From assembly GCF_003716585.1 (NCBI RefSeq), contig NZ_PTJO01000003.1, positions 638,317-702,316 of the forward strand: DNA of 64,000 nucleotides. The letters run 5' to 3'. Shown one piece after another: positions 8,118 to 17,438 of the stretch (positions within the stretch are counted from its first letter, which is position 1; each line of letters starts with the position of its first letter). The position numbers and the translations under genes were made by a program. The DNA comes from Corynebacterium alimapuense (GTDB taxonomy: Bacteria; Actinomycetota; Actinomycetes; Mycobacteriales; Mycobacteriaceae). The notes beneath the pieces were generated by a model. The model saw only the letters and a program-made list of their open reading frames with translations, had not been told where the DNA came from and did not search any database.

Positions 8118-8969
8118 CTAGCGGACTTGAGTTGCTTGGAACTGCATCCGAGGGTGGGCAAATGCGTCTTGGGACTCCACCAGCAATAACTCACGAACCT
8201 TGGCTTCGTAGGTGTTGCTGACCAGATCAAAGACGCTTGAGGCGGTTTTAGCCAGCGCATCGGCGATATTTCCGGTGGCGACATAATGCCCAGTAAATAG
8301 AGCTGCAGTCACGTCACCAGAGCCGTTGAACTTCACCGGTAGGAATGGCGTGCGCAAGATCCAGGCGCCCGAGTCGTTGACCGCAAGCATCTCGATGGTG
8401 CCCTCCGGGCGATCCGGACGTTCAACCGAGGTCACCAAAACGGTAGATGGGCCCATCGCGCGAGCGGCGTCAACGGCTGCAAGGGTGGAATCCAGATCTG
8501 AGGCTTCGATACCTGTGAGGTATCCCAGCTCAAATTGGTTCGGGGTGATGATATCTGCCACCGGCACGACCTTGTCACGCAGCAACGGTGGGATGAGATC
8601 GGAGACGAAACAACCAGATTTCGCATTGCCCATCACTGGGTCGCAGGCATAGAGCGCCTGCGGGTTGGCCTGCTTGACCTTAGCAACGGCATCGATGATG
8701 ACATCTGCAATATCTGCCCCGCCTTGGTAGCCCGACAGAATCGCATCAACTCGGTCAAAAGCTCCGCGTTCTTCGATGCCGGTGATCACCTCAGCAACAT
8801 CGTTCGCGGGGATCATCGGTCCGCGCCAGGCGCCATAACCGGTGTGGTTGGAGTAGTTGACGGTATAAACCGGCCACACCTCATGTCCCAAACGCTGGAG
8901 GGGAAATACGGCCGCGGAATTGCCCACATGCCCGTAGGCCACGGCGGACTGGATAGACAAGATATTCAT
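8118..8969 (-). CDS. pdxY: Pyridoxal kinase, PdxY type
   Basis: Phosphorylates pyridoxal to pyridoxal 5'-phosphate in the B6 salvage pathway. A 283-residue ribokinase-superfamily protein. The start region (MNILSIQSAVAYGHVGNSAA) is typical of PdxY, as are SNHTGYG (substrate loop), CDPVMG, ITPNQFELGYLTG and the anion-hole/catalytic block FNGSGDVTAALF with Asp in GSGD. I place the start at ATG 8969 rather than a GTG six codons earlier because PdxY proteins begin here. The frame appears monocistronic. Confidence 0.92.
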   Translation of the reverse strand: MNILSIQSAVAYGHVGNSAAVFPLQRLGHEVWPVYTVNYSNHTGYGAWRGPMIPANDVAEVITGIEERGAFDRVDAILSGYQGGADIADVIIDAVAKVKQANPQALYACDPVMGNAKSGCFVSDLIPPLLRDKVVPVADIITPNQFELGYLTGIEASDLDSTLAAVDAARAMGPSTVLVTSVERPDRPEGTIEMLAVNDSGAWILRTPFLPVKFNGSGDVTAALFTGHYVATGNIADALAKTASSVFDLVSNTYEAKVRELLLVESQDAFAHPRMQFQATQVR

Positions 8970-9027
8970 GGTCCTATAGTGCTCCACCTATTGCTTGAGC
9001 AACAAACAGCCCCCCTTTAGACCTGGC

Positions 9028-9816
9028 TCAACGAAGTGATAGATGTGGGAAGGAAAACCCGCGAGATTCCACACCACGGCGATGTGCCTCCCACGAAGGA
9101 ACTCGCAGACCACGCAGCCAGATACCTATTGCCAGACCAACGGCCACCAAGCCGGCAATGTACCCGAAAGCCCCAGGCAGCAAACCAAGGAAAAAAATCA
9201 ATGTTGCTGCCAATGCCACCAGCAGACCCGCAATTCGAGTGCTGTCCAACGGCACTCGTACTAGGTGCTGGCTGGAGTCAAGGTCGTGGCGCAGCTGAGT
9301 CAAAAAGCCTTGTTCCGAGTTCGTCAGATTGCGAATCTGGGATAGGGCGGCTTCCACCTGCAGAGCTTGTTCGACCGATTGCAAACAGCTAAAAGACGAG
9401 GTCGGATAGGCTTTGCCTTGAGCGTCATACCCAAACTCCAGGGATAGTAAATCGACGCATTGCTGAAACCAGATGCTACGAAAACGATCGGAGTAGCCAT
9501 GCTCGCGTGCTGCAAACTCCTTCATGAAATCGAAGGCATCCCACACGAGGTAGTCCTCCAGGAGCGCTTCAGAAATCCGCAAGGCAGCAATCGATGCAGT
9601 CTCCGTGTTTCGGGCTAATTCAAGAGCTTGCCGGTAATGCCAGCTTGCTCGCTCGGCGTCGATCGGAGTCTCCAGGTGGAGATCGCCGAGCAGAAGATGA
9701 TCTTCGAAGGTCGCTCCGCTATGGCTGCGAGGCGAGATCAATCGAGAGTGTTCCCGGTTTTTAATAGCCAGATCCACAGCAACTGGTACGAACACATCTT
9801 TGTTCAACACAGGCAT
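9028..9816 (-). CDS. Hypothetical protein with TPR-like region and two C-terminal membrane helices
   Basis: A 262-residue protein of unknown function. Residues ~40-150 are helical and resemble degenerate tetratricopeptide repeats (HYRQALELARNTETASIAAL). Two adjacent hydrophobic segments at about 196-213 and 216-235 form a hairpin anchor, followed by a basic tail. It starts at ATG 9816 after an AGAGAGGG stretch. It is upstream of pdxY on the same strand with a 58-bp gap. A peripheral scaffold role is possible, but nothing in the sequence identifies a partner. Confidence 0.7.
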   Translation of the reverse strand: MPVLNKDVFVPVAVDLAIKNREHSRLISPRSHSGATFEDHLLLGDLHLETPIDAERASWHYRQALELARNTETASIAALRISEALLEDYLVWDAFDFMKEFAAREHGYSDRFRSIWFQQCVDLLSLEFGYDAQGKAYPTSSFSCLQSVEQALQVEAALSQIRNLTNSEQGFLTQLRHDLDSSQHLVRVPLDSTRIAGLLVALAATLIFFLGLLPGAFGYIAGLVAVGLAIGIWLRGLRVPSWEAHRRGVESRGFSFPHLSLR

Positions 9817-10163
9817 GCCCTCTCTGATCGACTACAGCTTGCTTGCCTCTTAACTGTCTGACATCGGTCTAAACGGCAAAAGCCCCAAAAAATGGGGGCA
9901 ATGGGGATAAAGAGCCACTTGAGACTTTCTTTTTGGGCATCTTCCTAGCAGGGCAATGTACTCGACTTTTCTGCACTATCGTCAAGCAAATTCACAGTTG
10001 GGAGCACATTTTTTTATGAGAGGCCCACCCAGATCTGATTTCCTAGAGTAGCCTTCACCAGATAAAACCAGGCTAGAAGCTCGGCGATGAGGCTACACCC
10101 AGACACCCCCGAATGTCTCTTTAGTCACTCCAAAATCTATAGCCTTCCACCCCCATCGGAGGG
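9817..10163. other. Intergenic region, 347 bp, no gene seen
   Basis: This stretch separates corC from the TPR-like membrane gene. It contains a hairpin at 9882-9899 (GCCCC, a 7-base A/T loop, then GGGG) followed on the minus strand by CTTTTG, which looks like a second terminator for corC read-through. The rest is AT-rich and presumably carries the promoter of the downstream gene. No coding pattern was recognised in any frame. Confidence 0.5.
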
Positions 10164-10166
10164 CTA
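10140..10166 (-). terminator. Hairpin overlapping the corC stop codon
   Basis: TAGCCTTCC (10140-10148) and GGAGGGCTA (10158-10166) pair with one mismatch around a 9-base loop. The second arm includes the corC stop codon. On the minus strand the stem is followed by AGATTTTGG. It is probably an intrinsic terminator, although the T tract is short. Confidence 0.55.
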
Positions 10167-11468
10167 ACTATCCAGCACCTCTACTACTACAGTGCCCACT
10201 CGGACACGACCACGGCGATCACGGCCGCCCTCCGCGGTCAGCCGCAGGCCACAGGTAGTCACGGTGGAGCCTGGAAGTGGCACTCTTCCCATTTCAAAAG
10301 AGATCAATCCAGCTACGGTATCTACTTGCTCAGTGATCTCCTCAGTAAATTCCAGCTCAAGGTCGAGATCCTCATCAAGACGATCGGCCAAATCTTCCAG
10401 GGAGAGGCGCGAGACGGCGCGGTAGGAGTGGGCGTCGATACGCTCTAGCGGGGTTACTTCGCTGAGGTCATACTCATCATGGATTTCCCCGACAATCTCT
10501 TCGAGGATGTCTTCCAGAGTAATCAGCCCGGCTACGCCACCGTATTCATCGACCAGCATGGACATGTGCACATGATCGCGCTGCATTTCATGAAGCAACT
10601 CGTCGAGGTTTTTTGAATCCGGCACAAAGGTAGCCGGGCGCATAACCTCATCGACGCTCACCGAGCTACCACCATCTGTCAGATGGTAAGTCCGACGCAC
10701 GAGGTCTTTGAGATAGACAATTCCGACGATGTCATCGGTATTTTCTCCCACCACCGGAATACGGGAATGCCCCGAACGCACACACAATGTGGTGGCTTGT
10801 CCTGCGTGTTTATCAGACTCAATCCAGATCATCTCTGGGCGCGGAACCATCACTTGGCGGGCAGTGGTGGAAGCCAAATCGAATACCGATTGGATCATTC
10901 GACGCTCGTTGATTTCTACGATGCCGCGTTCTTGGGCGATATCGACCATTTCACGCAGTTCAACCTCAGTGGCATAAGGACCACCGCGGAAACCATCGCC
11001 GGGAGCGATGAGATTGCCCAACCAGATCAACAACTTGGTCAACGGCCCCAGCACCACAGAAACCGCTTGGAGCACCATCGCCGAACGCAGCGAGATGGAA
11101 TAGGGGTTTTTGCGCCCCATCGTCCGAGCAAACACCCCAACGATGGCGTAACTAATAAGCGCCACCACCGCGATCGCAATCGTGATCGCCCAGAGGTCAG
11201 AATCAAACAATGCCAAGGCCAGCACTGCGGCAAACACTGCAGCAGTGGCGTCAAGCAAGGTGTGGAGCAAGACCAATAAATTGATGTGGTCGGCGCGACG
11301 CTCCAAAACCCGCAGTAGAGTCCGAGCACCGCGCACGTCTTCCTTGCTCATCGCTTCAACGCGAGCGCGGGAAATTGAACTAACCGCCGATTCGACAGTT
11401 CCGATCAGGCCGGACAACGCCAATGCGATAACAGTGACGGTGCCCAGCCAGGCTATGCCAAGATCCAT
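10164..11468 (-). CDS. CNNM/CorC-family membrane protein with CBS pair (magnesium efflux type)
   Basis: A 434-residue membrane protein often labelled haemolysin. Residues ~1-150 form the CNNM transmembrane domain. Two CBS domains follow (about 205-325: TARQVMVPRPEMIWIE ... VDEYGGVAGLITLEDILEEI). The last ~85 residues are the CorC/HlyC C-terminal domain. Characterised relatives bind ATP-Mg through the CBS pair and act in magnesium or cobalt efflux. Its ATG directly follows the ybeY stop codon, so it belongs to the phoH-ybeY-corC operon, a conserved actinobacterial order. Confidence 0.93.
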   Translation of the reverse strand: MDLGIAWLGTVTVIALALSGLIGTVESAVSSISRARVEAMSKEDVRGARTLLRVLERRADHINLLVLLHTLLDATAAVFAAVLALALFDSDLWAITIAIAVVALISYAIVGVFARTMGRKNPYSISLRSAMVLQAVSVVLGPLTKLLIWLGNLIAPGDGFRGGPYATEVELREMVDIAQERGIVEINERRMIQSVFDLASTTARQVMVPRPEMIWIESDKHAGQATTLCVRSGHSRIPVVGENTDDIVGIVYLKDLVRRTYHLTDGGSSVSVDEVMRPATFVPDSKNLDELLHEMQRDHVHMSMLVDEYGGVAGLITLEDILEEIVGEIHDEYDLSEVTPLERIDAHSYRAVSRLSLEDLADRLDEDLDLELEFTEEITEQVDTVAGLISFEMGRVPLPGSTVTTCGLRLTAEGGRDRRGRVRVGTVVVEVLDS

Positions 11469-12101
11469 TTAGTTCTCACCAGGTTCCGGCGTGCTGGCCT
11501 TGGGCTCAGCGATAGCGGGGATTCCGCCGCCGGGGACGATTCCGTCAAGATCCAATCGATCAGCTGCCGAGGGGAAAGCCTGCGCACCCGTAGGTCGGGG
11601 CTGGTACTGAACTCCTCGACGCTTAATGTCGTCGTACCAATCGGCTAGCAGCTCATTTTGCAACGCAAACATCTCCCGCTCTTCGGCGGGGACGGCATGA
11701 TCATAGCCAAGCAAATGAAGACAACCATGGACGGTCAGCAACGCCAGTTCATGGTCTAATCCGTGGCCAGCTGCGGCTGCTTGCTTGGCGGCAAACTCGG
11801 GAGCCAGCACAATATCGCCGAGCATGGCATTACCCGGTGTGGGCGCATCCGGGCGTCCGCCGGAGGAGCTACCGCCGCCAGGGGTCAACTCATCCATCGG
11901 AAAGGTCATCACATCGGTGGGGCCTTCTAGGTCAAGCCACCGCACGTGTAAATCCGTAATGGTAGCCAGATCCACGATGTGGATGGAGGCCTCGGCATCG
12001 GGATGGATATCGAGTTCGCCGAGGGCGAAAGAAGCGACGTCGATAAGCATCTCCTCATTGACCCCCGCGAACCCAGATTCGTTGAAGACCTCGATGCTCA
12101 T
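11469..12101 (-). CDS. ybeY: Endoribonuclease YbeY
   Basis: A zinc-dependent single-strand endoribonuclease for 16S rRNA 3'-end maturation and ribosome quality control. The 210-residue protein shows the metal site [11 protein letters not shown] with H125, H129 and H135. A Gly/Ser/Pro-rich insert lies at about 73-90, and the ~50 residues after position 160 form a Pro-rich tail beyond the usual core (~150-160 residues). It overlaps the phoH stop by 4 bp and abuts corC. The tail is probably disordered and of unknown role. Confidence 0.95.
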   Translation of the reverse strand: MSIEVFNESGFAGVNEEMLIDVASFALGELDIHPDAEASIHIVDLATITDLHVRWLDLEGPTDVMTFPMDELTPGGGSSSGGRPDAPTPGNAMLGDIVLAPEFAAKQAAAAGHGLDHELALLTVHGCLHLLGYDHAVPAEEREMFALQNELLADWYDDIKRRGVQYQPRPTGAQAFPSAADRLDLDGIVPGGGIPAIAEPKASTPEPGEN

Positions 12102-13066
12102 GACTGCTGTTTCTCCTCATAGGTTTCATAAGCGTCCACGATGTGGCCAACCAGTGCGTGACGAACCACGTCACTGCTACTGAGCTCCGCAAAGTAAATA
12201 TCATCCACGCCACGCAGGATATTGCGCACCAAACGCAGGCCGGACTTTTGGCCAGTTGGCAGATCCACCTGGGTGATATCGCCGGTAACCACCATCTGAG
12301 CGCCAAAACCCAAACGGGTAAGGAACATCTTCATCTGTGCCGCAGTGGTGTTCTGTGCTTCATCAAGAATGACAAAAGCGTCATTGAGCGTGCGACCGCG
12401 CATATACGCCAACGGCGCAACCTCGATGACCCCGGCTTCCATCAGCTTGGGAATCATCTCCGGATCGAGCATGTCACGCAGAGCGTCATAGAGCGGGCGC
12501 AGATACGGGTCGATCTTGTCATTGAGGGTGCCGGGCAAAAATCCCAGCTTCTCACCAGCTTCTACCGCCGGGCGAGTCAAAATGATCCGACTGACTTGTT
12601 TTGCCTGCAATGCCTGAACGGCCTTAGCCACCGCCAAGTAGGTCTTACCGGAACCAGCCGGGCCGAGCCCGAACACGATGGTGTTCTCGTCGATGGCGTC
12701 GACGTATTCCTTCTGTCCCAGCGTCTTGGGCCGAATAGTGCGCCCACGCCGAGAAACAATATCGCTAGCTAAGACCTCAGTGACCGACTGCGGAGCCTCC
12801 ACCGTCACGATGGAGACTGCATGCTTCACCGACTCCGGAGAGATGACATGTCCCCGTCGAGCAATCGATTCCAGCTCCTCGAGGACCTTGACTGCCCGGG
12901 CAACCTCATGGCCGGGGCCAGTAATGCGTACTTGGTGGCCACGGGCAAAAAAGTCAGCGTCAATCTGGTTGTCGAGCACCCGCAGGTTCCCGTCGTTGAC
13001 TCCTAGAACCGCCTGAGTATAAGCGGAGTCAAGCTCCACCGTGTTTGTGATGACCTGTCCTGGCAC
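12098..13066 (-). CDS. phoH: PhoH-like ATPase (PhoH/Ybez type)
   Basis: A cytosolic P-loop ATPase of the PhoH family, linked to RNA metabolism with YbeY. Within 322 residues, Walker A is GPAGSGKT (135-142) and Walker B is FVILDEAQN, with the conserved [10 protein letters not shown] block after it. The N-terminal ~90 residues are a KH-like region. The start was set at GTG 13066, where GAGG lies six bases upstream. The open frame runs further upstream into rsmE, but that part has no family similarity. It overlaps ybeY by 4 bp, consistent with translational coupling. Confidence 0.92.
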   Translation of the reverse strand: MPGQVITNTVELDSAYTQAVLGVNDGNLRVLDNQIDADFFARGHQVRITGPGHEVARAVKVLEELESIARRGHVISPESVKHAVSIVTVEAPQSVTEVLASDIVSRRGRTIRPKTLGQKEYVDAIDENTIVFGLGPAGSGKTYLAVAKAVQALQAKQVSRIILTRPAVEAGEKLGFLPGTLNDKIDPYLRPLYDALRDMLDPEMIPKLMEAGVIEVAPLAYMRGRTLNDAFVILDEAQNTTAAQMKMFLTRLGFGAQMVVTGDITQVDLPTGQKSGLRLVRNILRGVDDIYFAELSSSDVVRHALVGHIVDAYETYEEKQQS

Positions 13067-13115
13067 TGGGTACCTCGGCCTGCTTTCTTGTCGCTTGGGC
13101 GTTAGTTTAAGAATT

Positions 13116-13838
13116 CTACCAGCGACTGCTGAGCACACCGATAGCTGATAGCGCGACCATCGCCGCGCTCGCAGTGCGCAGGACCTCTGGGCCAAGCCGC
13201 ACTGCTTGCGCTCCAGCCGCGGTCAACTCTGCTACTTCCTCTGGGCCAATTCCGCCCTCGGGACCAATGATCAACACTAAATCTTCTACGTCGAGATCCA
13301 CTGTACTCAGAGCGACTGCGGAATCCTCGTGCAATACCAAAGCTGGGCGGCCAGCGATCAGCTGCGCTAGCTCAGCAGTGTTAACCGGATCATGGATGAT
13401 CGGAATAAAGGTGCGGCGCGATTGCTTGGCCGCAGCCAGCGCCGTGGTTTCCCACTTAGCCACGCCCTTAGCCAGCTTCGGTCCGGTCCACTTGGCAACG
13501 CATCGCTGTGCCTGCCAAGGGACGATCTCATCGGCGCCAGCCTGAGTGGCCAAATCAACCGCCAGCTCGGATCGCTCAGCCTTAGGCAAGGCTTGAACGA
13601 CCGTCACTGCCGGTCGTGGACGCTTTTCGACGCCGCTTCGGTCCACCTGTGCCAGCAGCTGCGTCTTTCCGGTGGTGGCGGTGACGGTGGCTTCGGCGAA
13701 GGCTCCGCGGCCGTCGATAAGCATGATCTGTTCCCCAGGTTGGATCCGCTTGACTGCCACGGCATGCCTGCCCTCCGGGCCGGCGAGAGTAACTTCCCCC
13801 GCGAAGGGACCGGGGTGCAGGAATACCGGCAGGCTCAT
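13116..13838 (-). CDS. rsmE: 16S rRNA m3U1498 methyltransferase RsmE
   Basis: Methylates N3 of U1498 in 16S rRNA using S-adenosylmethionine. The 240-residue protein has an N-terminal PUA-like domain ([20 protein letters not shown]) and a C-terminal SPOUT fold with the trefoil-knot blocks [14 protein letters not shown] and [12 protein letters not shown]. Length is typical. Its start overlaps the dnaJ stop by 4 bp (ATGA), so it is coupled to dnaJ. Confidence 0.95.
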   Translation of the reverse strand: MSLPVFLHPGPFAGEVTLAGPEGRHAVAVKRIQPGEQIMLIDGRGAFAEATVTATTGKTQLLAQVDRSGVEKRPRPAVTVVQALPKAERSELAVDLATQAGADEIVPWQAQRCVAKWTGPKLAKGVAKWETTALAAAKQSRRTFIPIIHDPVNTAELAQLIAGRPALVLHEDSAVALSTVDLDVEDLVLIIGPEGGIGPEEVAELTAAGAQAVRLGPEVLRTASAAMVALSAIGVLSSRW

Positions 13839-14965
13839 CGGCGGAACTTACCGCGCAAACGAGAGAAAAACGATGACTCTTCGTCCTCACGATTAACGTG
13901 GGTCGGCTCGTTTCGATGATCACGGATCTGATCCAGCAGATCACGGGTCTTGTCATCGATATCGGTAGGAATCACGACATCGACATGAGCGATGAGATCG
14001 CCGCGGCCTTCTGCCCGCAAACGAGGCATGCCCTGGCCTGCGAGACGGATCTGCTCGCCCGGTTGGGTACCCGCCGGGACCTTGATATCGACCATATCGC
14101 CAGCGAGATCCTCGACGTTGAAATCGCTGCCCAAGATCGCATCGACCACCGGCACCGAGACCGTCAGCTGCAGGCTATCGCCTTCCCGCTGGAAGACCTG
14201 GTGAGTCCGGGTAGCAATCTCTACATAAAGGTCACCGGCTGGGCCGCCACCGTGGCCGACTTCGCCCTGACCGGACATCCGAATCCGCATTCCGGTAGCA
14301 ATACCTGCTGGAATATTAACCTGCAGGTTACGACGCTTTTTCATCCGGCCCTCGCCGCTACAACGAGAACACGGATCAGCGATGACTTCGCCGTATCCCT
14401 GACAGCTCGGGCACGGACGCGAGGTCATAATATTCCCCAGGAAGGAACGCTGTACTTCTTGGACTTCACCCTGGCCATGGCACTGCACACAGGTAGTTGC
14501 AGCAGCCTTAGACTCCGAACCAGTGCCCTCACAGTGATCACAGACCACAGCCGTATCAACGGTGATGTCCTTCTGCAGACCCGAGAATGCTTCCTCCAAG
14601 GTGATTGCCACACGCAGCAGAGCATCATTTCCTGGTTGCACTCGGGAACGCGGACCACGCGCGCCTCCGCCGCCACCGCCAAAGAACGCCTCGAAGATAT
14701 CCCCGAAGCCGCCCGCTGGCTGACCTCCTGGCATACCGCCGCTGGCCTGCTCCATCGGGTCGCCGCCCATGTCGACAATGCGGCGCTTCTCCGAATCGGT
14801 GAGCACCTCATGAGCTACCGACGCCTCACGGAACTTCTCTGCCGCTTCTTCAGACGGATTAACATCCGGATGGAACTTTCGAGCCAGCTTGCGGTAGGCC
14901 TTCTTGATCTCCGCATCGGATGCGGACTTATCCACACCCAGAATTCCGTAATAATCACGTGCCAC
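13835..14965 (-). CDS. dnaJ2: Co-chaperone DnaJ (DnaJ2 type)
   Basis: Stimulates DnaK ATPase and delivers unfolded substrates. The 376-residue type I J-protein contains a J domain with HPD at 32-34, a Gly/Phe-rich linker (about 65-95), four CxxCxGxG-type zinc repeats ([32 protein letters not shown]), and a C-terminal substrate domain. The position next to hrcA marks it as the HrcA-linked DnaJ2 rather than the dnaK-operon copy. It lies 69 bp after the hrcA stop. Confidence 0.95.
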   Translation of the reverse strand: MARDYYGILGVDKSASDAEIKKAYRKLARKFHPDVNPSEEAAEKFREASVAHEVLTDSEKRRIVDMGGDPMEQASGGMPGGQPAGGFGDIFEAFFGGGGGGARGPRSRVQPGNDALLRVAITLEEAFSGLQKDITVDTAVVCDHCEGTGSESKAAATTCVQCHGQGEVQEVQRSFLGNIMTSRPCPSCQGYGEVIADPCSRCSGEGRMKKRRNLQVNIPAGIATGMRIRMSGQGEVGHGGGPAGDLYVEIATRTHQVFQREGDSLQLTVSVPVVDAILGSDFNVEDLAGDMVDIKVPAGTQPGEQIRLAGQGMPRLRAEGRGDLIAHVDVVIPTDIDDKTRDLLDQIRDHRNEPTHVNREDEESSFFSRLRGKFRR

Positions 14966-15034
14966 GGTTAAATGAACTTCCTTAAATCGTCGCTTGTATT
15001 TCGATTGCTTGAGTTTACTTGGTCGATGTGGCGA

Positions 15035-16063
15035 CTACTCGCCCGCCAACACCCGACTGACATAACGTGCAACAGCCGAGACCTTGGAGATTGTTCCCGG
15101 GTAATCCATAAACGTGGGACCAACCACGCCAAGTCCACCCAGGGGATGCCCGTCGGAACCATACGCGGTCGCAACGATCGATGTCTCCTGCAGCTCCGCA
15201 TCCTCGTTCTCTCCACCGATAAGCACGCTAACATTGCCCAGATCAGGAACGTTAGCAAGTAGTTTAAGAACCACTACTTGCTCTTCAAGTGCCTCAATGA
15301 CGCTCGGCAGACCGGAGGGAAAATCTCTGGCGCTGCGCGTGAGGTGCGAGGTACCAGTCAGGATCAGTCGATCACTGGGTTGTTCCACCAACGTCTCGAT
15401 CAAACGCCTAGCCGACTTGGCTAATGCCCCTTGAATATTGGGGGGAACATCCACTGCTAATTGCGCCAAAGAACTCGATGCTTCCCGCAACGACTTGCCT
15501 ACCAACGCTGAATTGAGCAAATCCCGCAGTTGGATCACTTCATCTGCATCGAGGGAATCGTCTAGTTCGACATTGCGTTGATCCACCCGGCCGGAATCCG
15601 TGATCAGCACCAGCAGCAACCGCATCGGGCCGAGTGCCACGACCTCGCAGTGTTTAACTCGCGAGACCTTGAGCGTAGGTATCTGCACCACCGCTGCCTG
15701 ACGAGTGAGCTGTGAAAGCAACTGCACCGAGCGCCGCAGCACGTCCTCCATATCAACGCCATCTTCAAGAAAACACAAGATCGCTCGACGTTCAGCCGCC
15801 GAGAGTGGTTTGAGATCATGAATGTGATCGACGAACTGGCGATAGCCCTTCTCCGTCGGAATTCGACCGGAGCTGGCATGCTGCTGCGCGATGAGTCCCT
15901 CGGACTCCAACACCGCCATATCATTGCGGATAGTCGCCGAAGAGACGTTGAGCTGATGACGTTCAAGCAGACTCTTGGAACCCACCGGTTCCTGGGAGTG
16001 AATATAGTCCGCCACGATCGCCCGCAGGACTTCCTGCCGGCGCCTGTCAGTCAATCCTGCCAT
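15035..16063 (-). CDS. hrcA: Heat-inducible transcription repressor HrcA
   Basis: Represses chaperonin genes by binding CIRCE operators; GroEL modulates its activity. The 342-residue protein has an N-terminal winged helix ([20 protein letters not shown] ... [13 protein letters not shown]) and the long C-terminal HrcA domain. GGGAGGAG precedes the ATG. A degenerate CIRCE-like inverted repeat overlaps this ribosome site, which suggests autoregulation. It is first in the hrcA-dnaJ-rsmE transcript. Confidence 0.96.
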   Translation of the reverse strand: MAGLTDRRRQEVLRAIVADYIHSQEPVGSKSLLERHQLNVSSATIRNDMAVLESEGLIAQQHASSGRIPTEKGYRQFVDHIHDLKPLSAAERRAILCFLEDGVDMEDVLRRSVQLLSQLTRQAAVVQIPTLKVSRVKHCEVVALGPMRLLLVLITDSGRVDQRNVELDDSLDADEVIQLRDLLNSALVGKSLREASSSLAQLAVDVPPNIQGALAKSARRLIETLVEQPSDRLILTGTSHLTRSARDFPSGLPSVIEALEEQVVVLKLLANVPDLGNVSVLIGGENEDAELQETSIVATAYGSDGHPLGGLGVVGPTFMDYPGTISKVSAVARYVSRVLAGE

Positions 16064-16090
16064 CTGGCACTCTCCTCCCTTGATTGCTAG
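16064..16090. promoter_or_regulatory. CIRCE-like HrcA operator at the hrcA start
   Basis: CTGGCACTC, nine bases, then GATTGCTAG matches the CIRCE consensus TTAGCACTC-N9-GAGTGCTAA at 14 of 18 arm positions with the exact spacing. It begins one base upstream of the hrcA ATG (minus strand) and covers the ribosome site. Binding here could block expression of hrcA-dnaJ. The two arms also mirror each other at 7 of 9 positions. The match is imperfect, so it is a candidate only. Confidence 0.55.
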
Positions 16091-16114
16091 GTTTCTCCAT
16101 ACTAACCCTCCCGA

Positions 16115-17065
16115 CTAAAGGTATTGCAGCTCAGCCGGGGGTCGCCACCAGTCATGCCACTGCCATACTGGATCATTTTCCCAGGTCAATGGAGCTGGAA
16201 GCCGATTAGCACGATTGTTGTGAGAAAGCCGCCAAGCCACCGTATCTGACACTTGTTCAACAACCATATCCACGTGTTCATCGATGCACACTTGCGTATA
16301 GGTCAGCACGACATATCCCAGACGCATGGCTTGATTGCGCTTCCACCTGTCTTTAATAAAAGTACTTCTGGCTTCTCCTGAGTGATAGCTACTGCCATCG
16401 ATTTCGACGAGGACCTTCTCCTTTCTAAAGACCCCATCCCACCAAAAATGCCCTACTTTCACATTCTGTTCCACTGAGAGGCCTCGGTAGCGGAGCACCC
16501 GAAATAGATCCCGCTCCGTCAGACTGTCTGACCCAATCGCTGCCTTGGCGATAAGCTCTCTCCCAATCTGTGGAATCCTCCCAATCTCGGCCAAATGCTC
16601 ATTGAGTAATCCTTTCCCACCACGCCCGGAATATTGCGCCTCCAGCAGCTGAATAGCTTTCGACCAGTTTCTCCTGGCTAGATCGATTCCGGCTTTCACC
16701 GGCAGAGTCACTCTCAATCCGGCTATTTCATTGGCTGGGGTTGCTGCGACTTCCCTGATCTCAACAAACCTTGTCGACGCCGCGCTCAGCCCCCGAGGCA
16801 CCACACCAGTCAACGGAACCGATAATTGCCGATTGGAATAGACCTGATAGGCACTCAATCCGCTCAATACCAAGGCAGGTCTACTTACCTGCAGGGCTTC
16901 TGCTAGCAACCGGCCGTCTGGTTTTACCGTGGTATAAATTCCTCGGTCCACTCGGAATAGCTCGCCCCTGGCCACCATCCTGGTGACCGTTGCGTTCCGA
17001 TACCCACATTCAGCCAGCTGTTTTGTAGTTAAGATCAACCGCCCCTCTGGCAATCTGCCGCCCAT
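16115..17065 (-). CDS. AbiEi-like winged-helix/DUF559 nuclease-like fusion protein
   Basis: A 316-residue protein with two recognisable parts. The N-terminal ~60 residues (LTTKQLAECGYRNATVTRM, then GELFRVDRGIYTT) match the AbiEi-type antitoxin winged helix found in type IV toxin-antitoxin proteins. Residues ~200-280 match the Vsr-like DUF559 domain (FWWDGVFRKEKVLVEIDGSS, YH, D..R...MRLGYVVLTYT). That domain has a PD-(D/E)XK-type fold and is often called endonuclease-like. No AbiEii toxin is adjacent. ATG 17065 was chosen because GGAGG lies five bases before it. Its 5' side faces the palindromic repeat array starting 54 bp away. Activity is unknown. Confidence 0.75.
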   Translation of the reverse strand: MGGRLPEGRLILTTKQLAECGYRNATVTRMVARGELFRVDRGIYTTVKPDGRLLAEALQVSRPALVLSGLSAYQVYSNRQLSVPLTGVVPRGLSAASTRFVEIREVAATPANEIAGLRVTLPVKAGIDLARRNWSKAIQLLEAQYSGRGGKGLLNEHLAEIGRIPQIGRELIAKAAIGSDSLTERDLFRVLRYRGLSVEQNVKVGHFWWDGVFRKEKVLVEIDGSSYHSGEARSTFIKDRWKRNQAMRLGYVVLTYTQVCIDEHVDMVVEQVSDTVAWRLSHNNRANRLPAPLTWENDPVWQWHDWWRPPAELQYL

Positions 17066-17118
17066 ATGCACCTCCGCACTCTTAGACCAGCCGATCGGCC
17101 ATTGGGTTCCCGATGTGC

Positions 17119-17431
17119 GGTTATTCGCACCGCGTTAAGTCGACCGGAGGTGCCAAGTTGGGTCGCAACTGCAGCGCGAACAACCAGGGCGTGTCCTCGC
17201 GGTTATTCGCGCCGCACTAAGTCGACCGGAAGTGCCGAGTTGGGTTGTAACCGCAGTGCGAACAACCACCCCACATCCCCACGGTTATTCGCACCGCGCT
17301 AAGTCGACCGGAGGTGCCAAGTTGGGTCGCAACTGCAGTGCGAGCAACCACCCCACATCCCCACGGTTATTCGCACCGCACCAAACCACCCCGACACCCC
17401 GCACCAGGCCACAACTGCGGCGCGAGCAACC
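17119..17431. repeat. Tandem array of four 67-bp palindromic repeats, 82-bp period
   Basis: Four units occupy 17119-17185, 17201-17267, 17283-17349 and 17365-17431, each exactly 67 bp with 15-bp spacers. The second and third spacers are identical (accccacatccccac); the first differs. Each unit starts GGTTATTCGC and ends with a GCGAACAACC- or GCGAGCAACC-like block, so its ends form an inverted repeat (about 12 of 15 pairs). Units 1-3 are close in sequence; unit 4 keeps the ends but has a diverged interior. The array lies between the hemW stop and the AbiEi/DUF559 gene. Confidence 0.9.
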
Positions 17432-17438
17432 ACCCTGA

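Noticed and set aside
13898-14971. Long plus-strand open frame opposite dnaJ
   Set aside because: It is antisense to a clear dnaJ with all zinc repeats and has no recognisable domain.
17119-17431. Possible CRISPR array
   Set aside because: Repeats are 67 bp with 15-bp spacers, two of the spacers are identical, and no cas genes are in the window.
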